A stretch of 64,000 nt of DNA, taken from Acidobacteriota bacterium. GTDB lineage: Bacteria; Acidobacteriota; Blastocatellia; HR10. A model generated the notes under the pieces. It ran no database searches and was not told the origin of the DNA. It saw nothing but the letters and a program-made list of their open reading frames with translations. Below, piece after piece: positions 44,636 to 54,132 of this stretch (positions are counted from its first letter, which is position 1; the number at the start of each line of letters is the position of its first letter). The position numbers were made by a program, and so were the translations under genes. The stretch spans positions 124,001-188,000 of the forward strand of contig JAUQQC010000001.1 in assembly GCA_030550025.1 (NCBI GenBank), given 5' to 3'.

Positions 44636-45303
44636 ACGGCGCCTTCCGCTACTCGCTCCAATTCCGCTCGATGGCGAATGAGGAGACTTCCAGCCTCGAA
44701 AGCGATCACGCGTTCGGCGAGCAACTCTTCTAAGGCCTCTCGCGCGGCTTCCTCGGAGAGTCCGGTCATCTGCATCAGGGCGCGGGCCGTCAACTTCACT
44801 GGGACGAGCGTGCGCTTATCGAGCGTGGGCACACCATACTCCTCAGCGAGTTGCAGGAGCACGCGGGCCAGACGCGGTCGAGGGGCTGTTTCGAGTAACC
44901 GCGAGATCGGGAGGGCGAAGTCCAAGTCGCCGCCCTCACCCGAAAGGCTCATCGTCACGAGGCGGGCGGCGTACTCCTCCAAGGCCCGACGTTCTACCGT
45001 CTTCACCGCCGAATCTTCCATGGCTTCGAGCACGAATTCCCGGGGTCCTCCGCGAAGCTCGCCGAAGAGATCATCCGGGCCGAGCACGGCGATCGTCTTC
45101 TCCTCACCCGTCGGGCTCGCGCGAAAGAGCCGCAGCCGTCCGGCGCTCACCAGATAGATGTAGTCGCGCGCTTCTTCGGGGAGGTAGAGATACAGCCCTC
45201 GTCGAATGAGGTCTATGGGCCAGGCGTGCGTCGAAAGCGCGCGCGCCAGATCAGCGCCCCACGCGCTGGAGGTCACAAACCAGACGGCGTTGAGCGTGAG
45301 CAT
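44632..45303 (-). CDS. Crp/Fnr-family transcription regulator
   Basis: A 223-residue protein with a cyclic-nucleotide-binding-like domain (YIYLVSAGRLRLFRASPTGEEKTIAVLGPDDLFGEL) and a C-terminal winged helix (LTARALMQMTGLSEEAAREALEELLAERVI). No Fe-S cysteine set is seen in the sensory part, so it is not a classical FNR. The start at 45303 is the most plausible ATG, though the frame is open upstream. A TTCCC/GGGAA dyad lies in its promoter region. Confidence 0.7.
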   Translation of the reverse strand: MLTLNAVWFVTSSAWGADLARALSTHAWPIDLIRRGLYLYLPEEARDYIYLVSAGRLRLFRASPTGEEKTIAVLGPDDLFGELRGGPREFVLEAMEDSAVKTVERRALEEYAARLVTMSLSGEGGDLDFALPISRLLETAPRPRLARVLLQLAEEYGVPTLDKRTLVPVKLTARALMQMTGLSEEAAREALEELLAERVIAFEAGSLLIRHRAELERVAEGAV

Positions 45304-45326
45304 GAGAAGAAGATCATACGCAAGAC

Positions 45327-45341
45327 TTCCCGAAGAGGGAA
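45327..45341. promoter_or_regulatory. Dyad in the Crp-like/purE divergent region
   Basis: TTCCC-GAAGA-GGGAA is a perfect 5-bp inverted repeat just upstream of a minus-strand TATGAT -10 at about 45312-45317. It may be an operator for the adjacent regulator. Confidence 0.3.
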
Positions 45342-45427
45342 GAGGTGCGATAAGATAATCCGGCTTCGGAGCGATTCGCGAAGCGGGGCAATGTGCGCTT
45401 ATATCCATGGGGATCAGCGGAGGTCGT

Positions 45428-45937
45428 ATGAGTGCAGATGAGCGGGAGAGGCGCCCGCTTGTGGGCGTCATCATGGGGAGTCGGTCGGATTGGGAGACGA
45501 TGCGCGGCGCGGTGGAAGTCTTACGGCAGTTGGACATCCCTTATGAAGTGCGCATCGTCTCAGCACATCGGACGCCGGATTTGATGTTCGAGTATGCCGA
45601 GACGGCGCGCGTGCGAGGATTGGAGGTCATCATCGCCGGGGCCGGAGGCGCGGCGCATCTGCCGGGAATGACGGCGTCCAAGACGATCCTACCCGTCATT
45701 GGAGTGCCTGTCCCGTCTCAGGCGCTCAATGGCCTCGATGCTCTGCTCTCGATCGTCCAAATGCCGGCCGGCGTGCCGGTGGCGACCGTCGCCATCGGGA
45801 ACGCGAAGAACGCGGGGTTGATGGCAGCGCGCATCCTGGCCATCAAGTATCCGGATGTCGCGGAGCGGCTCACCGCTTATGTGGAGGCGATGAAGAACGA
45901 CGTCCTGCGGATGGTGATCGAGGAGGAATCAGCATGA
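45428..45937 (+). CDS. purE: 5-(carboxyamino)imidazole ribonucleotide mutase
   Basis: A 169-residue Pur[15 protein letters not shown] and [16 protein letters not shown] hold the active-site Ser/Asp and His; [24 protein letters not shown] is diagnostic of bacterial class I enzyme. It converts N5-CAIR to CAIR in purine synthesis. ATG 45428 has GGAGG upstream. It overlaps purK by 4 bp. Confidence 0.95.
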   Translation: MSADERERRPLVGVIMGSRSDWETMRGAVEVLRQLDIPYEVRIVSAHRTPDLMFEYAETARVRGLEVIIAGAGGAAHLPGMTASKTILPVIGVPVPSQALNGLDALLSIVQMPAGVPVATVAIGNAKNAGLMAARILAIKYPDVAERLTAYVEAMKNDVLRMVIEEESA

Positions 45938-47094
45938 CGATCATCGAACCTGGGTGCACTATTGGCGTCCTCGGCGGAGGACAACTGGGGCGCATGCTCA
46001 CGCTGGAGGCTAAGCGCATGGGCTATCGTGTGATCACGTTGGATCCGGAGCCGGATGCTCCCTGTGGGCAAGTCGCCGATGCGCAGATCGTGGCTCCATA
46101 TGACGATCGGGAAGCCGTCGTGCAGCTCGGTGGCCGGAGCGCTGTCGTGACCTATGAGTTCGAGAATGTGCCGGCCGCGTCGGTTCAATGGCTCGAAGCG
46201 GAGGGCCGACGCGTCTGTCCCTCGAGTGCCATCCTCGCCATCACACAAAATCGGTGGCGCGAGAAGACATTCCTCGCTGACCTGGGCCTCGGCGTCCCGC
46301 GCTTTCGAGCCATCGCTTCGGTTGAGGATGGAGAGCGGGCGGCTCGCGAGATCGGATTCCCCGCCGTGCTCAAGATGGTCTGCGGCGGATACGATGGAAA
46401 AGGCCAGACGCTCGTCCGAACGCCGGAGGAGGCGCAGCAGACGCTCCGCCGATGGGGCATCTCTGAGAGCGCCAGTGCACAGCCGCGAGCTATCTGGGAG
46501 CAATGGGTGCCTTTCGTCAAAGAGGTAAGCATGATCGGAGTTCGGGATGAGCGGGGGATGATCCTCACGTATCCGCTCGTCGAGAACACGCACGTAGACA
46601 GTATCTTGGACACGTCGCTCGTTCCGGCTCGCGTCGCCCCAGAGGTGGAGGATGAAGCGCGTCGCATCGTTCGTGCGATCGGGGAGCATCTTGGGATTGT
46701 TGGCGTCTATTGCGTCGAGATGTTCCTGCTTGGGGACGGTCATCTGCTCGTCAATGAGATCGCTCCACGACCTCATAATTCTGGGCACTATACGCTCGAC
46801 GCCTGCGTGGTCTCTCAGTTCGAGAATCATGTGCGAGCGATCTGCGGATTGCCTATTGTTCCGCCGCAGCTTCGTTCCCCAGCGGTGATGGTCAACATAC
46901 TTGGGGATGGGAGCGGCCATCGGTTGCTCGGCGTGGAGCAGGTCTTAGAAGACCCGCGCGTCCGCCTGCATCTTTATGGGAAGAGAGAGGCTCGTTCCAA
47001 GCGGAAGATGGGCCATGTGACCATCTTAGTCGAAGACGTCTCGGAAGCGCTCGGGTTGGCTCACCGCGTGCGCCAACAACTTCGGTGGGGATGA
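45934..47094 (+). CDS. purK: N5-carboxyaminoimidazole ribonucleotide synthase
   Basis: A 386-residue ATP-grasp enzyme. [40 protein letters not shown] and [18 protein letters not shown] are PurK signatures. It carboxylates AIR with bicarbonate and ATP and passes N5-CAIR to PurE. Its ATG overlaps the purE stop (ATGA), the usual coupled pair. Confidence 0.95.
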   Translation: MTIIEPGCTIGVLGGGQLGRMLTLEAKRMGYRVITLDPEPDAPCGQVADAQIVAPYDDREAVVQLGGRSAVVTYEFENVPAASVQWLEAEGRRVCPSSAILAITQNRWREKTFLADLGLGVPRFRAIASVEDGERAAREIGFPAVLKMVCGGYDGKGQTLVRTPEEAQQTLRRWGISESASAQPRAIWEQWVPFVKEVSMIGVRDERGMILTYPLVENTHVDSILDTSLVPARVAPEVEDEARRIVRAIGEHLGIVGVYCVEMFLLGDGHLLVNEIAPRPHNSGHYTLDACVVSQFENHVRAICGLPIVPPQLRSPAVMVNILGDGSGHRLLGVEQVLEDPRVRLHLYGKREARSKRKMGHVTILVEDVSEALGLAHRVRQQLRWG

Positions 47095-47127
47095 GCGGGA
47101 TCCTCACGCGGACTCTGTGGGCGAGAT

Positions 47128-47757
47128 TCAGGGCGCGGTGCTTTTGATCGCCACGCCGATGATGTGCGGGGCGACCAAGGGGAAGGGGAGTGAGATCCGG
47201 TGTACGAACACGCGCTCAAAACCGATCGCTTGGATGATCCGATCCGTCTCTCGATCCGGGTGGCACCCATCAGCGAGCCGTTGCCACAGTGGGCGTAGAC
47301 GTTCCTGCCATCGGCGGAGGCGTGTCCCCTGAGGAGCCGCGACATGCTCGATGAAGAGGAATCGTCCTCCCGGGACGAGCACGCGAAGGATCTCGCAGAG
47401 CACGCGCTCGGGATCTGACACGGTGCACAGCACGTGCGTGCTGATGACTGCGTCCACGCTCTCATCATTGAGATCCAGATGTTCGGCTTGCCCGTCGATG
47501 AGCATTGCGTTCACGCCCCATCGTTCGACCTCAGCCCTCAAATACCGATGCATGAACGGATTCGGTTCGACCCCGATCCAGTGCACGGAGGAGGGGTAAT
47601 ACTGGAGGTTCGGCCCCGTCCCCGGCCCGATCTCCAGGACGCGCCCGCAAAGCCCGGCGAAGAGCTTTTCCTTGTAAGGCCGCAGATGTGCGTCCACATA
47701 CGGACTGGCGTGCGCCATGACCCACGCATGCCAGCGCTTACTCCATCCCATGGCCAT
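47128..47757 (-). CDS. Class I SAM-dependent methyltransferase
   Basis: A 209-residue methyltransferase. GRVLEIGPGTGPNL is motif I, VDAVISTHVLC the motif II region and GGRFLFIEHVAAPQ follows, a pattern close to METTL7/phospholipid-type methyltransferases. The substrate is unknown. ATG 47757 is preferred; a GTG at 47772 is in frame. It converges with purK. Confidence 0.82.
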   Translation of the reverse strand: MAMGWSKRWHAWVMAHASPYVDAHLRPYKEKLFAGLCGRVLEIGPGTGPNLQYYPSSVHWIGVEPNPFMHRYLRAEVERWGVNAMLIDGQAEHLDLNDESVDAVISTHVLCTVSDPERVLCEILRVLVPGGRFLFIEHVAAPQGTRLRRWQERLRPLWQRLADGCHPDRETDRIIQAIGFERVFVHRISLPFPLVAPHIIGVAIKSTAP

Positions 47758-47863
47758 GCCACATTGTATCACACCGTCGCGCGAGGGAGTGGTGGGCGAG
47801 AGGCATCGGGTATGACGTTGTCGCCACCGCTGCGCGCCAAGACCTCGAATCGTCTGTCCTGCG

Positions 47864-47893
47864 TTGTGAAAATCGGTGCGGGGGGGATAAAAT
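47864..47893 (+). promoter_or_regulatory. Sigma-70 promoter of the fumarase operon
   Basis: TTGTGA, 18 bp, TAAAAT, with the start expected near 47900, about 22 nt before the fumarase ATG. Confidence 0.45.
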
Positions 47894-47921
47894 TGCTTCT
47901 TGAATCTCGTCGAGAGGAGGC

Positions 47922-49445
47922 ATGATGCGAGCTTTCAAGGACAGCATGCTGGAGCTCATCACGAAGACTGCGACGACGCTTCCGGCCGATGTACGACGCG
48001 CGATTGCGACGGCATTAGAGCAGGAGGAGCCGGGGACGCGCGCGGCGCAAGCGCTGGCCATCATCGCGACCAACGTGGATATGGCGTGCCAGACCGAGGG
48101 CCCGATCTGTCAGGACACGGGGATGCCGACGTTCGAGATCAAGGTCCCCGTCGGTGTCAATCAGATCGTTCTGAAGCAGCAGATCCTGGAAGCGATCGCC
48201 GAAGCCACGCGTTTGGGGAAGTTGCGCCCGAATTCGGTGGATTCGCTCACGGGGAAAAATAGCGGCACGAATCTCGGTCCGGGTACGCCCATCATTCACT
48301 TCGAGCAGTGGGAGAACGACGAGGAGATCGAAGTCCGGCTGATCCTCAAAGGTGGGGGGTGCGAAAATCAGAATGCCCAATATTCGCTTCCGTGCGAACT
48401 GCCGCATCTGGGGCGCGCTGATCGGAATCTGGATGGCGTGCGCAAGTGCATTCTGCACGCCATCTGGCAAGCGCAAGGGCAAGGCTGTAGCGCCGGAGCC
48501 GTCGGTGTATGCATCGGCGGAGATCGCGCTTCGGGATATCACCATGCGAAGCTGCAGTTGTTCCGCCCGCTCGACGATGTGAATCCGGATCCCGATCTCG
48601 CGCGGTTGGAGGAGTACATCCTCAAGGCGGCGAACACGCTGAACATCGGCACGATGGGATTCGGGGGGCGAGTGACGCTCATCGGCTGCAAGATCGGGGC
48701 GCTTAATCGGCTGCCGGCGAGCTTCTTCGTCTCGGTCGCTTACGATTGCTGGGCTTTTCGCCGATTGGGCGTTGTGTTGGAGGCACGGACGGGGGAGATC
48801 GTGCGTTGGCTCTATCGCGATGAGCGGCCGCAGCCGTTGGCGCGCGCCGAGGGAGTGCCGCTGACCGGCAAGGAGATCTCGATTCGCGCGCCGCTTTCAG
48901 AGGAAGACGTGCGCCGGTTGAAGGTCGGTGACGTCGTGCTCGTCCAAGGCGAGGTCTTCACCGGACGCGATGCCGTACATGCGCATTTGCTGACGCATGA
49001 GCCGCCGGTGGATCTGCAGGGGGCCATCCTCTACCACTGCGGACCGGTCGCCCTTCGGGAGAACGGAGGATGGCGCATCACGGCGGCCGGACCGACCACG
49101 AGCATGCGCGAGGAACCGTATCAAGGCGAGATCATTCGCCGATACGGTGTGCGCGCCGTCATCGGCAAAGGAGGGATGGGACCGAAGACGCTGGCCGCGA
49201 TGAAGGCCTGTGGCGCCGTGTATTTGAATGCCATCGGCGGTGCCGCACAGTACTATGCCCGCTGCATCGAGGAGGTACTCGGGGTGTACCTTCTGGAGTT
49301 CGGCATCCCGGAGGCGATGTGGCATCTGCGGGTGAAGGATTTCCCGGCCATCGTCACGATGGATGCGCATGGGCATTCGCTTCACGAAGACGTCGAACGC
49401 GCTTCGGCCATCCTCTTGGAGAGATTGGCCGACCCTGTTTTCTGA
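47922..49445 (+). CDS. Class I iron-sulfur fumarate hydratase
   Basis: A 507-residue single-chain class I fumarase with alpha and beta domains fused. The [4Fe-4S] cysteines are in CQDTGMP, GGGCENQN and GCSAGAVGVCIGGDR. The C-terminal beta domain has RDAVHAHL, AGPTTSMREEPYQ and GKGGMGPKT. It interconverts fumarate and malate and is oxygen-sensitive. First gene of a five-gene operon; two adjacent ATGs follow GAGGAGG. Confidence 0.92.
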   Translation: MMRAFKDSMLELITKTATTLPADVRRAIATALEQEEPGTRAAQALAIIATNVDMACQTEGPICQDTGMPTFEIKVPVGVNQIVLKQQILEAIAEATRLGKLRPNSVDSLTGKNSGTNLGPGTPIIHFEQWENDEEIEVRLILKGGGCENQNAQYSLPCELPHLGRADRNLDGVRKCILHAIWQAQGQGCSAGAVGVCIGGDRASGYHHAKLQLFRPLDDVNPDPDLARLEEYILKAANTLNIGTMGFGGRVTLIGCKIGALNRLPASFFVSVAYDCWAFRRLGVVLEARTGEIVRWLYRDERPQPLARAEGVPLTGKEISIRAPLSEEDVRRLKVGDVVLVQGEVFTGRDAVHAHLLTHEPPVDLQGAILYHCGPVALRENGGWRITAAGPTTSMREEPYQGEIIRRYGVRAVIGKGGMGPKTLAAMKACGAVYLNAIGGAAQYYARCIEEVLGVYLLEFGIPEAMWHLRVKDFPAIVTMDAHGHSLHEDVERASAILLERLADPVF

Positions 49446-49466
49446 GCGCCCGGTGGAGGCGATGCG

Positions 49467-50057
49467 ATGAACGAGGTGAAAGCCGAACATGCGCTCGCAT
49501 CCGGTCAGGTGATTCGGCTTGTGCACGGCGACATCACCGAGGAGCGCGTGGACGCCATCGTCAACGCGGCCAATTCGCATCTGGCGCATGGAGGAGGCGT
49601 CGCTGCAGCGATCGTACGCAAGGGGGGAGCAGTGATCCAGCGCGAGAGCGAGGAATGGGTGCGCCAACATGGGCCGGTCCCGACCGGAAGTGCGGCGATC
49701 ACCAGCGCTGGCGCCTTGCCGTGTCGCGCGGTCATTCACGCCGTCGGACCGATTTGGCGAGGAGGACGCGAGGGCGAGGAGGAGCAACTGCGATCGGCTG
49801 CCTTCTCCAGCTTCGCCCTCGCGGCCGAGCGCGGATTCACGAGCCTTGCGCTCCCGGCCATCAGCGCGGGGATCTTCGGCTTCCCAGCCGATCGGTGCGC
49901 CGAAATTCTCCTGACGGCCGCGCGCGACTTCTTGCGCGCGCATCCAGAGAGTTCGCTGCGAGAGATTCGGTTCGTCCTCTTCGATCCGCCAACGCTCGAA
50001 GCGTTCCGGAGCGCCTTTCGTCGGATCTTTGGGTCTTCCGAGGAGTCTCGCGCATGA
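49467..50057 (+). CDS. Macro-domain ADP-ribose-binding protein
   Basis: A 196-residue macrodomain of the YmdB/MacroD type. LVHGDITEERVDAIVNAANSHL and HGGGVAAAI form the ADP-ribose pocket, and LPAISAGIFGFP is the second phosphate loop. Such enzymes remove ADP-ribose or O-acetyl-ADP-ribose. It starts 21 bp after fumarase and overlaps the next gene by 4 bp. No DarT-like toxin is nearby. Confidence 0.9.
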   Translation: MNEVKAEHALASGQVIRLVHGDITEERVDAIVNAANSHLAHGGGVAAAIVRKGGAVIQRESEEWVRQHGPVPTGSAAITSAGALPCRAVIHAVGPIWRGGREGEEEQLRSAAFSSFALAAERGFTSLALPAISAGIFGFPADRCAEILLTAARDFLRAHPESSLREIRFVLFDPPTLEAFRSAFRRIFGSSEESRA

Positions 50058-51055
50058 ACCATCCGGCCTTTCTGACGTCTGACGAAGAGCGCGTCCTTGC
50101 CCGCGTGGATGAAATGGCCGAGGAGATGTTCGACTTTCTGGCACATTTGATTCGCATCCCGACGGTGAATCCGCCTGGAGAGAATTACGCCGAGTGCGCA
50201 GCGTTCGTCGAAGAGCGTTTGTTGAGTTTCGGATACGAAGTGACTCGCTTCACGGCCATCGAATCCCTCGCTCACAGTGCGCGCTATCCGCGCGTGAACG
50301 TCGTGGGGCGCTTCGCACGATGTGGGCCGGGACGCACGCTCCATGTGAGCGCGCACGTGGACGTCGTCCCGGCTGGAACCGGATGGACTGTGGAACCGTT
50401 CAGTGGACTCATTCGCGAGAGGAAGATCTTCGGGCGTGGGGCCGCGGGTGCGAAGGCGGGGTTAGCGGCGAGCCTTTACGCGGTAGAGGCGCTGCGCCGC
50501 ACGCACGTCGCCTTCGATGGTGTGATCGAAGTGAGCGCGACCGTTGATGGGGAGAGCGGCGGAGAGGCCGGAATGGGGTATTTGGTGGATGCGGGAGTGG
50601 TACGCGCCGGACAAACCGATCACGTGCTCATCGCCACGGCTTGCGGCGTGGAGCGCCTTTGCTTCTCTCCTCGCCACGAGCCTTTGCGTGAGCGCCTTGT
50701 CGAAGTGCCGGCCGAAGGGAGCGCTCTTGTGATCCTGCCAGCCGCGGAGGTGCCGATGGAGATACGCCTCGTGCGCATGATGGATCGCGCGATTCGGAGC
50801 GTGCTCGTCCGCGCCCCCGAATGTGTAGTCGGCCCCGCGTCATCCGAGTGTGCACATGTCGAGCGGAGCGGCGTTCGGGAATGTCTCCTATACGGGCCTG
50901 GACGCTTTGAACTGGCGCGGCAACCGGATGAGCACTGCCACTTGGAGGATGTGGTGGCGGGGTGCAAGGTGCTCGCCCTAGCCTTGCTTCGAACGCTGCG
51001 AGAGGATGAGGGCGATTCTCCAACGCGGATCTTCCGGACGGAGGCGACCCATTAG
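50054..51055 (+). CDS. M20-type peptidase-like protein with altered metal ligands
   Basis: A 333-residue protein with the M20 (DapE/ArgE) fold. IRIPTVNPPGENY and LHVSAHVDVVPAG (H101, D103) are kept. The bridging Asp of GRGxxDxK is replaced (GRGAAGAKAG, G132), and the catalytic EE pair reads DGE (G166, E167). The protein is shorter than typical M20 enzymes, and the lid/dimerisation domain appears reduced. It may be inactive, a binding protein or a new variant. The ATGA overlap couples it to the macro-domain gene. Confidence 0.75.
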   Translation: MNHPAFLTSDEERVLARVDEMAEEMFDFLAHLIRIPTVNPPGENYAECAAFVEERLLSFGYEVTRFTAIESLAHSARYPRVNVVGRFARCGPGRTLHVSAHVDVVPAGTGWTVEPFSGLIRERKIFGRGAAGAKAGLAASLYAVEALRRTHVAFDGVIEVSATVDGESGGEAGMGYLVDAGVVRAGQTDHVLIATACGVERLCFSPRHEPLRERLVEVPAEGSALVILPAAEVPMEIRLVRMMDRAIRSVLVRAPECVVGPASSECAHVERSGVRECLLYGPGRFELARQPDEHCHLEDVVAGCKVLALALLRTLREDEGDSPTRIFRTEATH

Positions 51056-52153
51056 ATGGAGGGGCTCACCCGGCGAGCGTTTCATCGGTGCGCGCTCTCT
51101 CTTCTCGCAGGCGGCCTCCTCAGAGGGGGAGAGCTGTCGGGAGGGCAGGAGTCGAACGTGAACGAATCGGTTCGAATCTCCGGGGGATTGACCGACGTCC
51201 CGGGAATCAAGGTCGGGCATTTCACGCATCCGCAGCGCCCCACCGGGTGCACGGTCATCCTCGCCGAGGAAGGAGCCGTCGCCGGCGTAGATGTGCGCGG
51301 CTCGGCTCCGGGAACGCGGGAGACGGATCTCCTGAATCCCGTCCACACGGTGCAAAAGGTGCATGCGGTCGTGCTCGCCGGCGGAAGTGCGTTCGGCTTG
51401 GATGCTGCCTCCGGCGTCATGCGATACCTTGAGGAGCGTGGCATCGGATTCGAGACGCGCGTGGCGAAGGTTCCGATCGTTCCGGCCGCCATCCTGTTCG
51501 ACTTAGCGGTTGGCGATCCGCGCCTCCGTCCGGATCGCGAAGCGGGATACCAGGCGTGCTTGCGCGCATCTGGTGGGCCCGTCGAGGAGGGAAATGTCGG
51601 CGCGGGCGCCGGAGCGACGGTGGGGAAGTTATTCGGTCTGCATCGCGCGATGAAGGGTGGGTTAGGGACAGCGAGCCTTCGCGTCGGCGACGTGATCGTG
51701 GCCGCACTGGTGGTCGTGAATGCGGTGGGGGATGTTGTGGATCCCAAGACGGGGCGCCTTCTGGCTGGTGTGCGTACGCCGGACGGCAAGCAATTAGCCG
51801 ACGCTATGGAGCGACTGCGGCGAGGGGAGAGCCCGGCTCCGCAGCGACCCGGGGAGAATACGACCATTGGCGTCATCGCGACGAACGCGGCGTTCGATAA
51901 GGTGGGGATGACCAAGATCGCGCAGATGGGACACGATGGGCTCGCCCGCGCCATTCGCCCCGTGCACATGCCCCTTGATGGAGATGCCTTGTTCGCGCTT
52001 TCGACGGGACGCGTGCGCGGAGCGGATCTCGGCGTAGTGGGCGCCTTGGCGGCCGAGGTCGTCGCCGAGGCCGTCGTCCGCGCCATCCTGAAGGCTGAGG
52101 GATTGCCGGGCTATCCGGCCGCTCGTGACTTGCAGCGCGCTGAGACGCGATGA
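51056..52153 (+). CDS. P1-family (DmpA-like) peptidase with Tat signal
   Basis: A 365-residue autoprocessing Ntn-type aminopeptidase. A TRRAFHRCALSLLAGG signal suggests Tat export. SGGLTDVPGIKVGHFTH, CTVILAEEGAVAGVDVRGSAPGTRETDLL and GGSAFGLDAASGVMRYLEE are family segments; GENTTIGVIATNA is the predicted cleavage and nucleophile region, with Thr in place of the Ser found in DmpA. It starts immediately after the stop of the M20-like gene and overlaps the transporter gene by 4 bp, suggesting peptide release and uptake as one process. Confidence 0.85.
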   Translation: MEGLTRRAFHRCALSLLAGGLLRGGELSGGQESNVNESVRISGGLTDVPGIKVGHFTHPQRPTGCTVILAEEGAVAGVDVRGSAPGTRETDLLNPVHTVQKVHAVVLAGGSAFGLDAASGVMRYLEERGIGFETRVAKVPIVPAAILFDLAVGDPRLRPDREAGYQACLRASGGPVEEGNVGAGAGATVGKLFGLHRAMKGGLGTASLRVGDVIVAALVVVNAVGDVVDPKTGRLLAGVRTPDGKQLADAMERLRRGESPAPQRPGENTTIGVIATNAAFDKVGMTKIAQMGHDGLARAIRPVHMPLDGDALFALSTGRVRGADLGVVGALAAEVVAEAVVRAILKAEGLPGYPAARDLQRAETR

Positions 52154-53550
52154 ACGGATACGTCCTGCTCCTCCTCCTTTATGCCGGAGCGCTGATCGCC
52201 CTCGGGATCCTCGCCTCTCGTTCTGTTCGCGCGGCCGCCGATTTCTTCGTCGCGCGCCGGAGCTTGGGAGCAGGCCGACTTTTCGCTACGCTCCTTGCCG
52301 CCAACATTGGTGCGGGATCTACGGTTGGAGCCGCCGGGCTCGGATACCAGTTCGGGCTCTCGGGATGGTGGTGGGTCGGATCGGCCGGGTTGGGGAGCAT
52401 ACTCTTGGCGCTGGTCGTAGGGCCGAAGTTGTGGGCGCTCGCGGCTCAGCACGGGTTCTACACGGTCGGAGATTATCTCGAATATCGTTATGGCCGCACT
52501 GTGCGCGGCACGATCGCCGTCATCCTGTGGGTGGGATCGCTCGCGATCCTCGCCGGTCAGTGGATCGCCGTCGCGTGGATTCTGGACGTCGTCGCCGGTG
52601 TGCCTAAGCCCTTCGGGTGCGCGTTCGGTGGCCTCGTCACAATCCTCTACTTCGCCGCTGGAGGGTTGGTCTCAGCTACATGGGTCAATGTCGTTCAAGT
52701 GATCGTGAAGCTGAGCGGATTCGCGCTCGCGCTTCCGTTCGCGCTCGGGAGCGTGGGGGGATGGACGGGCTTGCGAGAGACAGTCCTCGCGCAGGATGCG
52801 ATCGGTTCGCCGTATTTCGAGTTCGTGGGTTTTGGTCTGGATCGCGTGCTCGCCTATTGCCTCATGCTCGTACCGTCATTCATCGCCTCCCCAGGGCTCG
52901 TGCAAAAGGTCTACGGCGCACGTTCGGCGCAAGCCGTGCGAATCGGCGTCGGCGCCAACGCCTGTGCTCTTCTTCTCTTCGCCTTCCTCCCGGTGGGGAT
53001 CGGCATGGCCGTTCGAGCCGCGCATCCCGATTTGGCGCATCGCGAATTGGCTCTACCTGTGGCCCTCGTCTCGATATTGCCGGTTTGGTTGGGAGGCATA
53101 CTGCTCGCGGCGATCTTCTCGGCCGAGGTGAGCTCGGCCGACGCTGTCCTCTTCATGCTCTCGACGTCGCTCGCGCAGGATTTGTACAAGCGGTTCCTGA
53201 GGCCGGAAGCATCCGAGCGAGAGCTGTTGCGCGTGAGTCGTCTCACGGCCACCGTGGCGGGAGCTTTCGGCATCCTGTTGGCGATCATGCTTCCCTCGAT
53301 CATTGCTGCCCTCTCGATCTTCTACACGCTCCTTTCGGCCGCGCTCTTCGTCCCGTTGATCCTCGGACTCTTCTCGACGCGCCCGAGAGAGCGAGCTGCG
53401 CTCATGGCCATCGCGCTCGCGCTCGTGGTGACCGCCGGCACGCATCTGGCGGCCGAGGGACAGGGCATCGCCGGCTTGCCCCCAATCGCCTTTGGACTTC
53501 TCGCCTCTTTCGGGGCGATGCTGCCGGCGCTTCTTCGCCCTGGACGGTGA
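52150..53550 (+). CDS. Sodium:solute symporter (SSS family)
   Basis: A 466-residue transporter with about 13 hydrophobic helices. AANIGAGSTVGAAGLGYQFG and YTVGDYLEYRYG are SSS-family segments, and FSAEVSSADAVLFMLSTSLAQDLYKRFL matches the conserved signature in TM8-9. It likely imports an amino acid or other organic solute with sodium. Last gene of the fumarase operon, coupled by ATGA to the P1 peptidase. Confidence 0.88.
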   Translation: MNGYVLLLLLYAGALIALGILASRSVRAAADFFVARRSLGAGRLFATLLAANIGAGSTVGAAGLGYQFGLSGWWWVGSAGLGSILLALVVGPKLWALAAQHGFYTVGDYLEYRYGRTVRGTIAVILWVGSLAILAGQWIAVAWILDVVAGVPKPFGCAFGGLVTILYFAAGGLVSATWVNVVQVIVKLSGFALALPFALGSVGGWTGLRETVLAQDAIGSPYFEFVGFGLDRVLAYCLMLVPSFIASPGLVQKVYGARSAQAVRIGVGANACALLLFAFLPVGIGMAVRAAHPDLAHRELALPVALVSILPVWLGGILLAAIFSAEVSSADAVLFMLSTSLAQDLYKRFLRPEASERELLRVSRLTATVAGAFGILLAIMLPSIIAALSIFYTLLSAALFVPLILGLFSTRPRERAALMAIALALVVTAGTHLAAEGQGIAGLPPIAFGLLASFGAMLPALLRPGR

Positions 53551-53652
53551 GAAGCTCACTGCTCGGTTGAACTCTCCCCGATGGGTGGACGTCACGCGAC
53601 GACTAACATCGTAGGGAGCAGGTGATCCCGGTGAGCGCGCCGTAACGATGGG

Positions 53653-53684
53653 GACCGTGAGGGAGGGGGATCTCCCTCACGGTC
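53653..53684. terminator. Bidirectional hairpin between SSS and STAS genes
   Basis: A perfect 13-bp stem (GACCGTGAGGGAG/CTCCCTCACGGTC) with a 6-nt loop overlaps the 3' end of the STAS gene. T-runs are weak on both sides, but the position between convergent genes fits termination. Confidence 0.6.
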
Positions 53685-54132
53685 TATCTTCAGGGACGTA
53701 GAGGGGGTCATCTGCATGAGATCCTTGAAGGCAGCGCGGCATGTCGCTTTCTCCCTGCGGGACAGGTTCACTGGCTTCCTCAAGCAACGTCAGCGCCTCA
53801 TTGAGATTCGCCAATCGAAGGAGGTGCGCCACACGTCCATTTCGGATGAGGAATCGGATCGAGCGGTTATGCCGCTGACCAAGAGTGTGGACCTTCACTA
53901 GCTCTCCGACGCCTCGCGCATCTATATCGGTGACCTCGCGCAGGTCGATGACGAGAGTGCGCGCGGTGGAACGCAATGCCGCAGCGATCGTCGAGTGGAA
54001 GACGGGGACGGTTGCGACTGTGAGCTTCCCCGCGACCCGCAACAACAGGCTCTCGCCCATCGGACGCGGCGTAATCTGCAGTACCGATGCCCTTTTCGTC
54101 ATCACGCCCATCATCGTTCTGGGTCCATCCAT
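53677..54132 (-). CDS. STAS-domain protein (anti-anti-sigma-like)
   Basis: A 151-residue protein with a STAS domain (LLLRVAGKLTVATVPVFHSTIAAAL, LVIDLREVTDIDARGVGEL). In anti-sigma antagonists a phosphorylatable Ser follows the D-x-D turn; here it reads DIDARGVG, with no Ser or Thr at that position, so classical phospho-switching is doubtful. The start codon is uncertain among several ATGs (54132, 54114, 54102). The 270-bp gap beyond shows no gene. Confidence 0.65.
   Translation of the reverse strand: MDGPRTMMGVMTKRASVLQITPRPMGESLLLRVAGKLTVATVPVFHSTIAAALRSTARTLVIDLREVTDIDARGVGELVKVHTLGQRHNRSIRFLIRNGRVAHLLRLANLNEALTLLEEASEPVPQGESDMPRCLQGSHADDPLYVPEDRP

Noticed and set aside
49467-50057. DarT/DarG toxin-antitoxin system
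   Set aside because: The macro domain has no adjacent DarT-like ADP-ribosyltransferase; its neighbours are metabolic and peptidase genes.
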